From contig NZ_CP043473.1 in the NCBI RefSeq assembly GCF_008275125.1, positions 806,001 to 870,000 on the forward strand: 64,000 nucleotides of DNA, read 5' to 3'. Of this stretch, positions 27,378 to 35,775 are shown piece after piece (position 1 is the first letter of the stretch; every line of letters begins with the position of its first letter). The DNA is from Chromobacterium paludis. GTDB taxonomy: Bacteria > Pseudomonadota > Gammaproteobacteria > Burkholderiales > Chromobacteriaceae. Made by a program: the position numbers and the translations under genes. The notes under the pieces were generated by a model. That model saw only the letters and a program-made list of their open reading frames with translations, did no database searches and was not told the origin of the DNA.

Positions 27378-28304
27378 TCAATACCCCTGCCCGCGCTGAA
27401 CGAGTCCGGCAACCGGCAGCCCGCCCGCCAGGCGGCGCAGCCCGTCCACAATCTGCTCCACCGCGGGTTGGCGCAAGGTGATGGCGGCCACATGCGGGGT
27501 GACGGCCACGGCGGGGTGCCGCCACAAGGGATGAGAGGCCGGCAGCGGCTCCTCGGGGAAAACATCCAGCAGCGCGCCGCGCAGATGGCCGCTATCCAGC
27601 AGCGAGAGCAGCGCGTCCAGATCCAGCAGGTCGCCGCGGCCGGCGTTGATCACCATGGCGCCTTGCGGCAGCGCTTCCAGCCGTTGACGGTTGAGCAGGC
27701 CCTGCGTATCCGGCGTGGACGGCAGCACGCAAGCCAGCACCTGGCTGTCCGCCAAGATTTGCTCCAGCCCGCCGCCGCCATGAAGGCAGCGCATATGCTC
27801 CACCGTTTTGGCGCTGCGGCTCCAGCCGCTGACGCGATAGCCGTCCGCCGCCAGGGCGCGCGCCACGGCCGAGCCTATCTCTCCCAGCCCCAGCACGCCG
27901 ACGCGAATATCGCCCGGCAGGCGCGGCGCCAGCTTGCGCCATTGGCCTTCAGCCTGCTGGCGGCGGTACAAGTCCATATTGCGCTGATAGCCCAGCACGC
28001 CGTAGCGCACGTATTCGGCCATCTGCGCCGACATCCCGCCGTCCAGCAGGCGATAGACAGGCAGACCGGCCGGCAGGTCCGGCCGGGTCATCAGCTTGTC
28101 CACGCCGGCGCCCAGCGCGAACAGGCCTTCCAGCCGCGGCATGTCCGCCAGCAAGCCATCGGGCAGCCCCCAGGCGACAAGATGGCGCACGGACGACAGG
28201 TCGGCGTGCGCCAAGTCGACGAATTCGCGCTCCGGCATGGCGGCGCGGAACAGGTCGAGATAGGCGGCGACTTCTTTCGGGCTGGGGGTGTGGATCAGGA
28301 TCAT
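27378..28304 (-). CDS. ghrA: Glyoxylate/hydroxypyruvate reductase A-type dehydrogenase
   Basis: 308 residues from the ATG at 28304. Similar in length and pattern to GhrA: LFALGAGVDKLM, the NAD(P) Rossmann motif VGVLGLGEIGSAVA, INAGRGDLLD with the substrate Arg region, LLDVFPEEPLPASHPLW, and VTPHVAAIT with the catalytic His; it even ends in the GhrA-like RGQGY. It reduces glyoxylate or hydroxypyruvate with NADPH in the cytosol. Upstream in-frame codons are ignored because they lie in the divergent promoter region. Confidence 0.92.
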   Translation of the reverse strand: MILIHTPSPKEVAAYLDLFRAAMPEREFVDLAHADLSSVRHLVAWGLPDGLLADMPRLEGLFALGAGVDKLMTRPDLPAGLPVYRLLDGGMSAQMAEYVRYGVLGYQRNMDLYRRQQAEGQWRKLAPRLPGDIRVGVLGLGEIGSAVARALAADGYRVSGWSRSAKTVEHMRCLHGGGGLEQILADSQVLACVLPSTPDTQGLLNRQRLEALPQGAMVINAGRGDLLDLDALLSLLDSGHLRGALLDVFPEEPLPASHPLWRHPAVAVTPHVAAITLRQPAVEQIVDGLRRLAGGLPVAGLVQRGQGY

Positions 28305-28447
28305 GGCTTTGGTCTGAGGAAGGATTATGACTGCAGTATATCGCGCATCTGCGCGCGGCGGCGCGGCTAGGGGCAAACCGCAAGTCATTGTGGCCGGTGG
28401 AGCGGTCTCGCTATACCAGAGACATGATGAACCAGCGGGAGAACGCG

Positions 28448-29674
28448 ATGCGGGACCAAACAATTCAAAGCCTGTTTGCGGCGCGCGGGCTGCGGGCCTT
28501 GGTCGATGGCGCGGACGTGGAGGGCGCGGGCTGGCTCTTGGCCTGCGATATCGAAGGGCCGCTGTTCCTGGGCGATTTCATCGCCGAAGCGCTGACCGCC
28601 AGGCTGAAGCCGGAAGCCGGCGCGGCGGATGCCACGCCATCCTACGGGCAAATCCTGTATGGCGAAGGCTATCGCGCCTTTTCCGAGGATATCGCCCGGC
28701 AGCGTCGGCCGCAGGGACATCGCGTTGGCCCGCCGCCGGCGGCAGGCTACACGCTGGCGCAGGAAGGCACCGACACCATTTTCGCTTTGCCCATGCTGCT
28801 GGCGGCGGGCGTGGATTATGCCTATTTGGAGGCATTGGCCTTGCGCTCCGGCGCGACGCCCGGCGCGCAAGGCATGGCGCTGGGATTGGAGCGCATGGGG
28901 TGGCGGCTGGCGGGCATCACCACGGCGCCGCAACAGCCTTACCGGCAAGTGGCCGAGCGATGCGGCTGGCTGGCGCCGGCGCGGGTGTTGGGTTCGCCGT
29001 TTCCCTTGGCCGAGGCGGAGGCCTGCCTGCGCGGCCATGGCCGATGGGAGCCGGAGATGGCGCTGGCGCGGGCCTATCTGCAAGACGCTTATGAGCTGAT
29101 AGACGGCATGTCCGAGGTGTGGATGGACGGCGCGACGCGGCGGCGGCATTTCTCCAATGCCGGCCGTCAGCTGTTGCGGCAACGCTTCCGCCGTTTTTAT
29201 CGGGAAGAACTGGGCATTTCCTATGCGCCGGGTGAACGGCGAGGCAGGCTGGCGCCGACGCTGCTGGGCCGCATCGTGGAGGCCAGCGTCATGGTGGGCG
29301 ACCGCTCCAAGGCCGCGCTGGCCATGAGCCTGGCGCGGCGCGGAGGCGGCTTGGCGCGGCTGGTGGCCATGGGCGACGGCGCCAACGACGCGGAGATGTT
29401 GCGCCGCGCGCCGTGGTCCATAGGCGTCAACGGTCCCGACGCGGCGCGGGCGGCCGGCATAGGCTTGGTGACCGACGACATGCGGCACGCGTTGGCCGTG
29501 TTGCGCTGGATAGATAAAGGCGTGGGCGATGTCGACGCGGTCATCGCTAGGGCGCGAGAGGAGTTGGGCGGCGCGGCGCTGGTGCATAGAGGCGGCGCGG
29601 GGCTGACGCCGGAGCTGGAGGAGCGGCACAGATGGATGAAACGGAAGCTGCGCGGTGAGTTCGTCACTTACTGA
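28448..29674 (+). CDS. HAD-superfamily phosphatase-like protein
   Basis: 408 residues from the ATG at 28448 after GGGAGAA. HAD motif I is present as LLACDIEGPLFLGDF and motif IV region as AMGDGANDAEMLRRAPWSIG. The large cap between about residues 80 and 280 differs from common Cof or SerB proteins; some archaeal-type phosphoserine phosphatase homologues have this form. Motif I reads DxEG rather than DxDG, so catalysis needs checking. Overlaps the next gene. Confidence 0.75.
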   Translation: MRDQTIQSLFAARGLRALVDGADVEGAGWLLACDIEGPLFLGDFIAEALTARLKPEAGAADATPSYGQILYGEGYRAFSEDIARQRRPQGHRVGPPPAAGYTLAQEGTDTIFALPMLLAAGVDYAYLEALALRSGATPGAQGMALGLERMGWRLAGITTAPQQPYRQVAERCGWLAPARVLGSPFPLAEAEACLRGHGRWEPEMALARAYLQDAYELIDGMSEVWMDGATRRRHFSNAGRQLLRQRFRRFYREELGISYAPGERRGRLAPTLLGRIVEASVMVGDRSKAALAMSLARRGGGLARLVAMGDGANDAEMLRRAPWSIGVNGPDAARAAGIGLVTDDMRHALAVLRWIDKGVGDVDAVIARAREELGGAALVHRGGAGLTPELEERHRWMKRKLRGEFVTY

Positions 29675-30512
29675 GGCGCCGGTCCGGGGAGGCCGAGGGG
29701 TGTCCGGCGCCGGGATGGCGGTATTGTCCATGTGCTGCGTGCAGTTCGGCGCGGCGTGGTCGCAGCCGGCCTCGCAAAGCCTGGGCGCGCCAAGCGCGAC
29801 GGCGTGGCGATTGATTTTCGCCGCCTTGCTTTTGCTGGCATGGAAGCGCCCGGCGTTGCCGCGACGGGCCGGCGCCTGGCTCAGCGTTACGCTATTGGGC
29901 GCGGCGATGGCGGGCATGCTGATCGCTTTCTTCGCCGCCATCAGAACCTTGCCGCAGGGGCTGGCGGTGGCCATCAATCTGCTGGGGCCCTTGCTGCTGG
30001 CCTGGCGCGCGGGCAGCGGGCCGCGGCGCGGCTGGTGGCCATTGCTGGCCCTGGCCGGCATCTTGGCGCTATCCCGGCATGGCGAGCGCTGGACGGTGGA
30101 TGGCGCTGGGCTGAGCTGGGCGGTTTTGGGCGCGGCATGCTGGGCGGCCTATATCGTTCTGCTTAGGCGGGTGGGGGAGCAATGCCGCGGCAGCGACGGC
30201 GTGGCGCTGGCCTTGCCGGCCGCCGCCGCGCTCGCCTCGCCATTGTGCTGGATGGCGGCGGCGCGGCCGGAGGCGGGCATGCTGTTGCGGCTGGCGGCTT
30301 GGTCGCTGCTGATGCCCGTCCTGCCTTACCTGCTGGAGCTGGCGGCGCTGCGGCGCATGAGCGCGGCTTCCTTCGGCGTGCTGATGAGCCTGGAGCCGGC
30401 GGTGGCGGTGTTGGCCGGCGCGCTGGCGCAGGGCCAGTCCGTGACGCCGCTGCAGTTGGTCGGCCTGGTCATGGTGACGGCGGCCAGCCTGGGCGCCTTG
30501 TCCGAGAGCTAG
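29655..30512 (+). CDS. EamA/RhtA-type DMT exporter
   Basis: 285 residues from a GTG start at 29655 that overlaps the preceding HAD gene by 20 bases; an ATG at 29715 is an alternative start that still keeps the first helix. Ten hydrophobic segments in two EamA halves. The sequence follows RhtA, the threonine/homoserine exporter: GAPSATAWRLIFAALLLLAW, IRTLPQGLAVAINLLGPLLL, and MSLEPAVAVLAGALAQGQ. Probably an inner-membrane exporter of amino acids or similar metabolites. Stop overlaps that of the convergent gene at CTAG. Confidence 0.9.
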   Translation: MSSSLTEAPVRGGRGVSGAGMAVLSMCCVQFGAAWSQPASQSLGAPSATAWRLIFAALLLLAWKRPALPRRAGAWLSVTLLGAAMAGMLIAFFAAIRTLPQGLAVAINLLGPLLLAWRAGSGPRRGWWPLLALAGILALSRHGERWTVDGAGLSWAVLGAACWAAYIVLLRRVGEQCRGSDGVALALPAAAALASPLCWMAAARPEAGMLLRLAAWSLLMPVLPYLLELAALRRMSAASFGVLMSLEPAVAVLAGALAQGQSVTPLQLVGLVMVTAASLGALSES

Positions 30513-31276
30513 CCCGCGTAGCGCGCGCCCAAGCGTCGCATCGCGCCTATCAATGCCGTCTCGGTGTCATCGTCGCGCGCGATGCGCTCCGCCGCCAGCG
30601 GCCTCAGCTGCGCATGCTCGCCTATTTGCACCGCGTGGCGCGCGGCGCCGAACATGGACAGGTCATTGCTATCGTTGCCGAAACAGACCAGTTGCTCCGC
30701 CGCCACGCCGTGGCGCAGCAGCGCGCTCATCTTGCTGACGCCCTTGGCCGTGATGTCCACGATCTGCTGGTCGGAATGGTGATGGACTGCGATGTCGTCG
30801 CGCTGGTCCAGCGCCAGCTGCAGGGCCGGGCCGTCCGCGCACTCGGTGACCAGCAGCTTGACCGGCAGTCGGATGTCGTCGCGAGACACCGGCGTGGCTC
30901 GCTTGGCCGGGTCCACCCAGTTCATGAAGGGGTGGGCGGGGTCGCCGTTGTAGTGGTAGTGCCAGGGCAGGTCCACCAGGCAGGAGGCCTGGAAGCGCTC
31001 AGTCAGTTCGAACAGCTGGTCCAGCGTGCGCCGGGGCAGGGGTTGGATGTCGCTGAGCTCGCCGCGATGGTAGGTCATGGCGCCGTTGGAGCCGACGAAC
31101 AGGCCGTGGTGAAAACGCTGGTCTAGCAGGTGCAGCATGTCGCGGTAGGGGCGGGCGGAGGCGAAGCCTATCTCATGGCCCTGATCTTCCAGCTCGCTGA
31201 GCGCGTCTTGTATGGCCGGGCTGATGGTGGCGCCGTCGAAGCAGAGGGTGCCGTCTATGTCGAAAATGAAGTGCAT
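30509..31276 (-). CDS. Cof-type HAD phosphatase (HAD-IIB)
   Basis: 255 residues from the ATG at 31276; another ATG lies 11 codons upstream. HAD motif I is MHFIFDIDGTLCFDG, motif II lies in IGFASARPYR, motif III at PVKLLVTE and motif IV at VCFGNDSNDLSMF. Cof-type cytosolic phosphatases act on sugar phosphates or coenzyme precursors. Convergent with the DMT exporter with a four-base overlap. Confidence 0.92.
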   Translation of the reverse strand: MHFIFDIDGTLCFDGATISPAIQDALSELEDQGHEIGFASARPYRDMLHLLDQRFHHGLFVGSNGAMTYHRGELSDIQPLPRRTLDQLFELTERFQASCLVDLPWHYHYNGDPAHPFMNWVDPAKRATPVSRDDIRLPVKLLVTECADGPALQLALDQRDDIAVHHHSDQQIVDITAKGVSKMSALLRHGVAAEQLVCFGNDSNDLSMFGAARHAVQIGEHAQLRPLAAERIARDDDTETALIGAMRRLGARYAG

Positions 31277-31347
31277 GAAGGGTGGCGGGTGGCGTGGTTC
31301 GGCAGGCATTGTACTGGTCGGCGCGGGGCGGCGGAAGCAGCCTGTGC

Positions 31348-31797
31348 TTATTGCGCCGCCAGCGTTTGCAATCGCCGAACCTGCCAGGCGCATTCCGGCA
31401 GAAACGATGCCGGGTCCGCCGCCGCGCCGTAGCCGCCTGCGCCATACACAGCGGCATAGGCCGCGTAGTCCGCCGCCGGCAGGGCGCGGCCGGCCAATGC
31501 CATGGCTACGGCGTGGCTGGCCGACACCGCCGCGTGGCCGCAACCGTCCAGCGAGGGCGAGCCGGGATGGGCGCGGGCCAGTTCGGCGGCGCGCCGGGCC
31601 AGGGCGTCTAGCGCCGTGCGGTCGATTTCTTCCGCCAGATAGTGCTCCAGCCCATCCAGGCAGGCTTGGACCTCCCGGTTTTCCAGCAGATGCTCCACGC
31701 GGCGAGCGCAGTCCAAGCCGAAACGCAGGCGCAGCGTTTCGTGTTCCGGCGCATCCAGCCGTAGCGACGCGGCCAGCGCATTCAGGGTGTCGTTCAT
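31348..31797 (-). CDS. Putative immunity-like alpha-helical protein
   Basis: 149 residues, all-helical, Ala-rich, no signal peptide. The segment ARAHPGSPSLDGCGHAAVSA followed by SHAVAMALAGRALPAADYAA recalls proteins annotated as putative immunity proteins of polymorphic toxin systems, but I see no toxin gene nearby. It starts 6 bases after the HD-GYP gene stop and is therefore co-transcribed with it. Function unknown. Confidence 0.65.
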   Translation of the reverse strand: MNDTLNALAASLRLDAPEHETLRLRFGLDCARRVEHLLENREVQACLDGLEHYLAEEIDRTALDALARRAAELARAHPGSPSLDGCGHAAVSASHAVAMALAGRALPAADYAAYAAVYGAGGYGAAADPASFLPECAWQVRRLQTLAAQ

Positions 31798-31803
31798 CGC
31801 GGC

Positions 31804-33171
31804 TTAGGTCAGGCAGATGGCGTCGCTTTCCAGCGCGCCTTCCAGCCGCAATATGCCCTCCAGCGCGGCGAAGCAGGCTGGGTCCAGCGCGCTGCCCAGG
31901 TTTTGCCGCATGATGTCCAGCGTCTTGGGGATAGGGTTCTCCGGGTGATAGGGCCGTTCGGCATGGATGGCGTCGAAGACGTCCGCCGTGGTGATGATGC
32001 GGGTTTCCAGCGCGATTTCGCCGGCCTTGAGGCCGCGCGGATAGCCCTTGCCGTCCAGCCGCTCATGGTGGGCGCCGGCCACGCGGGCCAGCTCGGAGAA
32101 GGATTCAATGCGGCCGAGTATGGTCTCGGTGTAGCCGGGGTGGAGGCGGATGGCGGCCCATTCCGCCTCGTCCAGCGCGCCGGGTTTGTCCAGCACGGTG
32201 TTGCTGACGCCCAGCTTGCCCACGTCGTGCAGCAGCGCGCCGCGCTTGAGCCAGCGCCGGCGCGGGGCGTCAAGGCCCAGTTCCTCTCCTATCCTGTCCG
32301 CGTAATGGCCCACGCGCAGGCTGTGGCCGGCGGTGAACGGGCTCTTGGAGTCCACCACCTGGCCGAAGCCTTCGGCGATTTCGTCCATATAGTCCTCGTC
32401 CAGCGGCACCGCGCATTGCGCCGGCTCCAGCGCCAGCACGGCTTGTTCGATGTCGTCGGCCTCCAGCTGCCGCCAGAAGGCGTCGTCATGGGCCGCGCCG
32501 CGGAAGGCGGCCACCAGTTCCGGGTCGAACCAGGCGCCGCCGCGGCTTACCGCCTCGTCCAGCGCGGCATGGCGGCCGTGTGTGATGTGGAACACGTCTA
32601 TCACCTGGGCCAGCAGCGCGATGCGCGCATTGAGCGGAATGGCGTCGCCGCGCAGGCCCAGCGGCCGGCCGGAGCCGTCCCAGTGTTCATCCAGGCACTG
32701 GATGCCGCGCGCCACATTGTCGTTGAAGCGCAGCTGGCGCGCGATGTCGGCGCCGCGGTGGCAACGCGTGTTGATCAGCTCGTCCGCCATCTCCTTGCCG
32801 CGCAGCAGCACGTTGACGATGGACGAGGCGCGCTCCCGCCAGCTGGCGGCGTGGGTGCCGGTGTTGCCGAAGACGAAGCCCAGCATCTGCGGCAGGCTGG
32901 CGCCCACCAGCTTGAAGTCCTGTTTGAAGCGGCGGTCGTCGGTCAGGTAAAGCTCGCTGATGCGGGCGGCGTTGCTGCTGCAGCCCAGGTCTTTCAGCAG
33001 GATGGCGTAGTACAAGTCCCACAAGGCCTGCGGCTCCAGGCCGATGGCGCGGCCGATATGCATGCCTATCCAGCAGCTGCGCACGCAATGGCCTGCCGGT
33101 TGGCCTTCGGTGATGTCCAGCGCGTAGCTGAGCGCGCTGATCAATTGCGACAGTTTCAGGGTGGCGGCCAT
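31804..33171 (-). CDS. Tandem HD/HD-GYP domain phosphohydrolase
   Basis: 455 residues, start preceded by AAGGAGG. The C-terminal HD-GYP domain is intact: H315-D316 in LLHDVGKLG, HHE at 368-370 followed by RLDGKGYPRGL, and TADVFDAIHAERPY. Such domains hydrolyse cyclic di-GMP. Residues 20-210 look like a second, degenerate HD domain: LLKDLGCSSN replaces HDxGK, and EHWDGSGRPLGL replaces the HHE/GYP box. No receiver or membrane segment is present, so regulation is probably through the N-terminal domain or partners. The immunity-like gene follows. Confidence 0.9.
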   Translation of the reverse strand: MAATLKLSQLISALSYALDITEGQPAGHCVRSCWIGMHIGRAIGLEPQALWDLYYAILLKDLGCSSNAARISELYLTDDRRFKQDFKLVGASLPQMLGFVFGNTGTHAASWRERASSIVNVLLRGKEMADELINTRCHRGADIARQLRFNDNVARGIQCLDEHWDGSGRPLGLRGDAIPLNARIALLAQVIDVFHITHGRHAALDEAVSRGGAWFDPELVAAFRGAAHDDAFWRQLEADDIEQAVLALEPAQCAVPLDEDYMDEIAEGFGQVVDSKSPFTAGHSLRVGHYADRIGEELGLDAPRRRWLKRGALLHDVGKLGVSNTVLDKPGALDEAEWAAIRLHPGYTETILGRIESFSELARVAGAHHERLDGKGYPRGLKAGEIALETRIITTADVFDAIHAERPYHPENPIPKTLDIMRQNLGSALDPACFAALEGILRLEGALESDAICLT

Positions 33172-33354
33172 GGGCGCCTCCTTGCCGGCGGCGGTTGGGC
33201 GATGCTTTGTTTATCAGCGGCGGCGGCGATTTGCGCAATCCATCCGTATCCGGGTGGTCTGATTTTATGGACTGGACAGGGGGCGGGACCGGCCGCATGA
33301 TGAATCGAGCATGTTTGATGCATAACCTCGTCGAATTTACTCGGAGCCCCAGCC

Positions 33355-33864
33355 ATGCCCGCCATCGCGACCCTGGATTTTCTGACCTCGCGCGACTTCG
33401 CCACCGTAGCCCGACTCGGCGCGGAAATCTGGCGCAAGCATTTCATTTCCATGATCACGCTGGAGCAGATCGACTACATGGTGTCCGGCCGCTACACGCC
33501 GGAAAAACTGAGCCGCTACCTGGACGCGCCGGACCGCTGGTTCCGCCTGCTGCGCGTGGACGGCCAGCCGTCCGGCTACTGCAGCTACGCGCTGACGGAC
33601 AGGCCCGGCGAGATGAAGCTGGAGCAGCTGTATCTATTGGAAACCCTGCGCGGCCAGGGCCTGGGCGGCCGCATGATGGACGAAGTGGAAGCCGCCGCGC
33701 GCGCCAAGGGCTGCGCCACGCTGATGCTGACCGTCAACCGCCACAACGCCGACGCCATCGCCGTGTATGAAAAACGCGGCTTCAGTGTGCGGGAGCAGGT
33801 GGTGGCCGATATCGGCAATGGCTTTGTGATGGATGATTATGTGATGGAAAAGCATTTGATGTGA
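33355..33864 (+). CDS. GNAT family N-acetyltransferase
   Basis: 169 residues. Acetyl-CoA motif A is EQLYLLETLRGQGLGGRMMD, followed by MLTVNRHNADAIAVYEKRGF and the C-terminal GFVMDDYVMEK found in a common bacterial GNAT group. The acceptor substrate is unknown. GC-rich like the rest of the chromosome, unlike the islet that follows. Confidence 0.93.
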   Translation: MPAIATLDFLTSRDFATVARLGAEIWRKHFISMITLEQIDYMVSGRYTPEKLSRYLDAPDRWFRLLRVDGQPSGYCSYALTDRPGEMKLEQLYLLETLRGQGLGGRMMDEVEAAARAKGCATLMLTVNRHNADAIAVYEKRGFSVREQVVADIGNGFVMDDYVMEKHLM

Positions 33865-33885
33865 TTGTCAAGAAAAAGCACATGG

Positions 33886-33918
33886 CGCCGCTTCTCATGT
33901 TTTTGGAGGCGGCGTTTT
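33886..33918 (+). terminator. Terminator after the GNAT gene
   Basis: CGCCGC and GCGGCG arms separated by 17 bases, followed by TTTT. Located 22 bases after the stop codon. The loop is long, so efficiency is uncertain. Confidence 0.55.
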
Positions 33919-34040
33919 GTTTGATGACCCAGTTTTAGGTAGTTGCCGATACTGCTTGCCAGAAAAATGCCAAAGGCATTACTATGTCATTGCTGCAATG
34001 TAAATTTTGTTTACAAAAGACGGATAAATAAGGGAAGAGT

Positions 34041-34203
34041 ATGAAAATAAAACTATTTGTTGTTGCGCTGGGTGTGGTGTCCGGGGTAGCGCAGGCCGGT
34101 TGGCGGCCTGTGATCCACAGCGATAATCTGAATGTCGCGGTAAATTATGGTGGAGGATCGGTGGGTTATGCCGAGAGCCGGATTGGTGCTGCAGGGCCAT
34201 TAG
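34041..34203 (+). pseudogene. Small secreted-protein gene, 5' half, split by IS5-family insertion
   Basis: An ATG after AGGGAAGAG opens a signal peptide (MKIKLFVVALGVVSGVAQA) and 35 more residues before the IS. Removing the IS and one copy of TTAG joins this frame exactly, without shift, to the part at 35519-35766, giving a protein of 136 residues with predicted secretion and no family I recognise. The mature part is Gly/Asn-rich (VNYGGGSVGYAESR). Base composition is lower in GC than flanking genes, which suggests acquisition. Confidence 0.8.
34200..34203. repeat. Target-site duplication TTAG (left)
   Basis: TTAG abuts the left inverted repeat; the second copy is at 35515-35518. It fits the YTAR-type target of IS5-family elements. 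Confidence 0.85.
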
Positions 34204-35514
34204 CAGGCCGTTGAAAAACACGTCGATCTTGCCCCAACCCATTTCCGCATGAACAAAAATGGGCGGTTTCAGCGGGCAGAATGCCCATAAATCCGTTCTC
34301 TGCCTGGGTTTTCAGGCTGTTTGCCGGTTATCCGGCGATTTTGGGCGCAATACGCCCTATACATGCGATCCGCCCCAGCAACCGGACAGGCTGCCCATGC
34401 GGATCAGGTTATAGGTCGCAAACGCTAAAAAAGTTTGCCCGGCCAGTTTGGCCCGGCCGATCAGTTTGGTTTTGCGAAGGCCTCCGACGGTTTTCAGCCA
34501 GCCGAAGCATTCCTCGATCCGTTTGCGTCGCCGCTGGCTGATCGCGTAACCCTCATGGCGCGTGGTGCGGCTGTCGATGGCGCTGCCGACACGCTTGCGC
34601 GCCACGTGCGGCGTGATGCCCAAGTCTCTGCAGCCGTTCACGAAAGCCGGCGTGTCATAGCCCTTGTCCGCGCCGACGGTGCTGCCTTTCTTGGCATTGC
34701 GCAGCAACAGGTTCAGCGCTTCGATGTTTTCGGCGTGGCCATTGACCTCGGACACCGAGACGTCCACCACCAGACCGTTGCGGTTCTCGGTCAGGATATG
34801 GGCCATATGGCACAAGCGGCTGGCGTCGCCGGCGCTCTTGCGGGCCAGTCGCGCTTCCGGATCGGTTCGCGATTGATGCGTCTGGTTGCTTCGCTTCTCG
34901 CCCCGGAAATCGACGTCCGGGTTGCGCCCTGCGGGTGGGGACGTGTCGTCATCCTTGTGAACAAAGCTTTTGTGCGAAGCCCAGGCATCGATCAGCGTGC
35001 CGTCGACGCTGAAATGTTCGTCGCTGGTGAGCTTGCCCCACTCGGCCAGGCTGCGTACGCGAATGAAGAAGGCGCGGGCGACGTCTTCGGTAAACAAGCG
35101 GTCGCGATTTTGCGAGAAGGTCGAGTGATCCCATACGCGGGCATCGGCGGAAAGGCCGACGAACCAGCGAAACAGCAGGTTGTAGTCCAGTTGCTCTACC
35201 AGCAGCCGCTCGGAGCGGATGGTGTAGAGCACTTGCAGCAGGGAGGCGCGCAGCAGATGTTCAGGCGGAATCGAAGGCCGCCCGACGCGGGAATATAAGC
35301 CGTCGAATACGTCATTCATCGAGCCGAGCACCAGGTCGACCATCTGGCGGATCTTGCGCAGCGGGTGATGAGCCGGGATGCGATCTTCCAGCTGGATGTA
35401 GCTGAACAGATTGGTCTGACTGTCGTTGCGGACGCCTCTCATCGGGTGCTTTCGCGGTTCGTTGGATGTTGATGATTATACCAAATGAATGGCTGTTGGT
35501 TTTTCAACGGCCTG
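34204..35514 (-). mobile_element. IS5-family insertion sequence, 1311 bp
   Basis: Bounded by perfect 16-bp terminal inverted repeats (CAGGCCGTTGAAAAAC at 34204-34219 and its complement at 35499-35514), flanked by a TTAG duplication. It carries one transposase gene on the minus strand. The ends are identical and the transposase is intact, so the insertion may be recent. It interrupts a small secreted-protein gene. Confidence 0.93.
34357..35442 (-). CDS. IS5-family DDE transposase
   Basis: 361 residues, one uninterrupted frame. N-terminal DUF772-type region (RPSIPPEHLLRASLLQVLYT) and DDE core: D147 in FSVDGTLIDAW, D259 in VGADKGYDTPAF, and Glu near 310 in RIEECFGWLKTVGG. It cuts and pastes the element. 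The start is close to the right end of the IS, leaving 56 bases for a promoter. Confidence 0.95.
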   Translation of the reverse strand: MRGVRNDSQTNLFSYIQLEDRIPAHHPLRKIRQMVDLVLGSMNDVFDGLYSRVGRPSIPPEHLLRASLLQVLYTIRSERLLVEQLDYNLLFRWFVGLSADARVWDHSTFSQNRDRLFTEDVARAFFIRVRSLAEWGKLTSDEHFSVDGTLIDAWASHKSFVHKDDDTSPPAGRNPDVDFRGEKRSNQTHQSRTDPEARLARKSAGDASRLCHMAHILTENRNGLVVDVSVSEVNGHAENIEALNLLLRNAKKGSTVGADKGYDTPAFVNGCRDLGITPHVARKRVGSAIDSRTTRHEGYAISQRRRKRIEECFGWLKTVGGLRKTKLIGRAKLAGQTFLAFATYNLIRMGSLSGCWGGSHV

Positions 35515-35518
35515 TTAG

Positions 35519-35766
35519 GTGGGGTGGTGAATCAGCTCAAGGCCTTGCCTTACGATTTGCAGCAGGCGTTGAATGGCCGAGTGGCGCCGATGATCAATCA
35601 GAATGGGGCTTCATTCCAGGGCGGCGTGGTGAGCGGCAATGCGGTGGTAACGATGCAGCCAGTTGCGAATGGCGTGACCTATCTGTCGGTTTCCGGACTG
35701 AATTACGCGCTGGCTGATAAGAACGTAGCGGTGGTTCTGATCAAGGAGCCACCGCTTCTTTTTTAA
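35519..35766 (+). pseudogene. Small secreted-protein gene, 3' half
   Basis: Continuation of the gene opened at 34041. It encodes about 82 residues (GVVNQLKALPYDLQQALNGR onward, later VVTMQPVANGVTYLSVSG). The frame runs through a strong terminator hairpin and stops at TAA 35764-35766, at the end of the T tract. The product now lacks a signal peptide and start signal and is probably not made. Confidence 0.75.
35727..35764 (+). terminator. Terminator overlapping the end of the split gene
   Basis: 11-bp stem AGCGGTGGTTC / GAGCCACCGCT (one G-T pair), 8-base loop, then TCTTTTTT. Lies inside the last codons of the reading frame. Confidence 0.85.
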
Positions 35767-35775
35767 TACCTTGGG

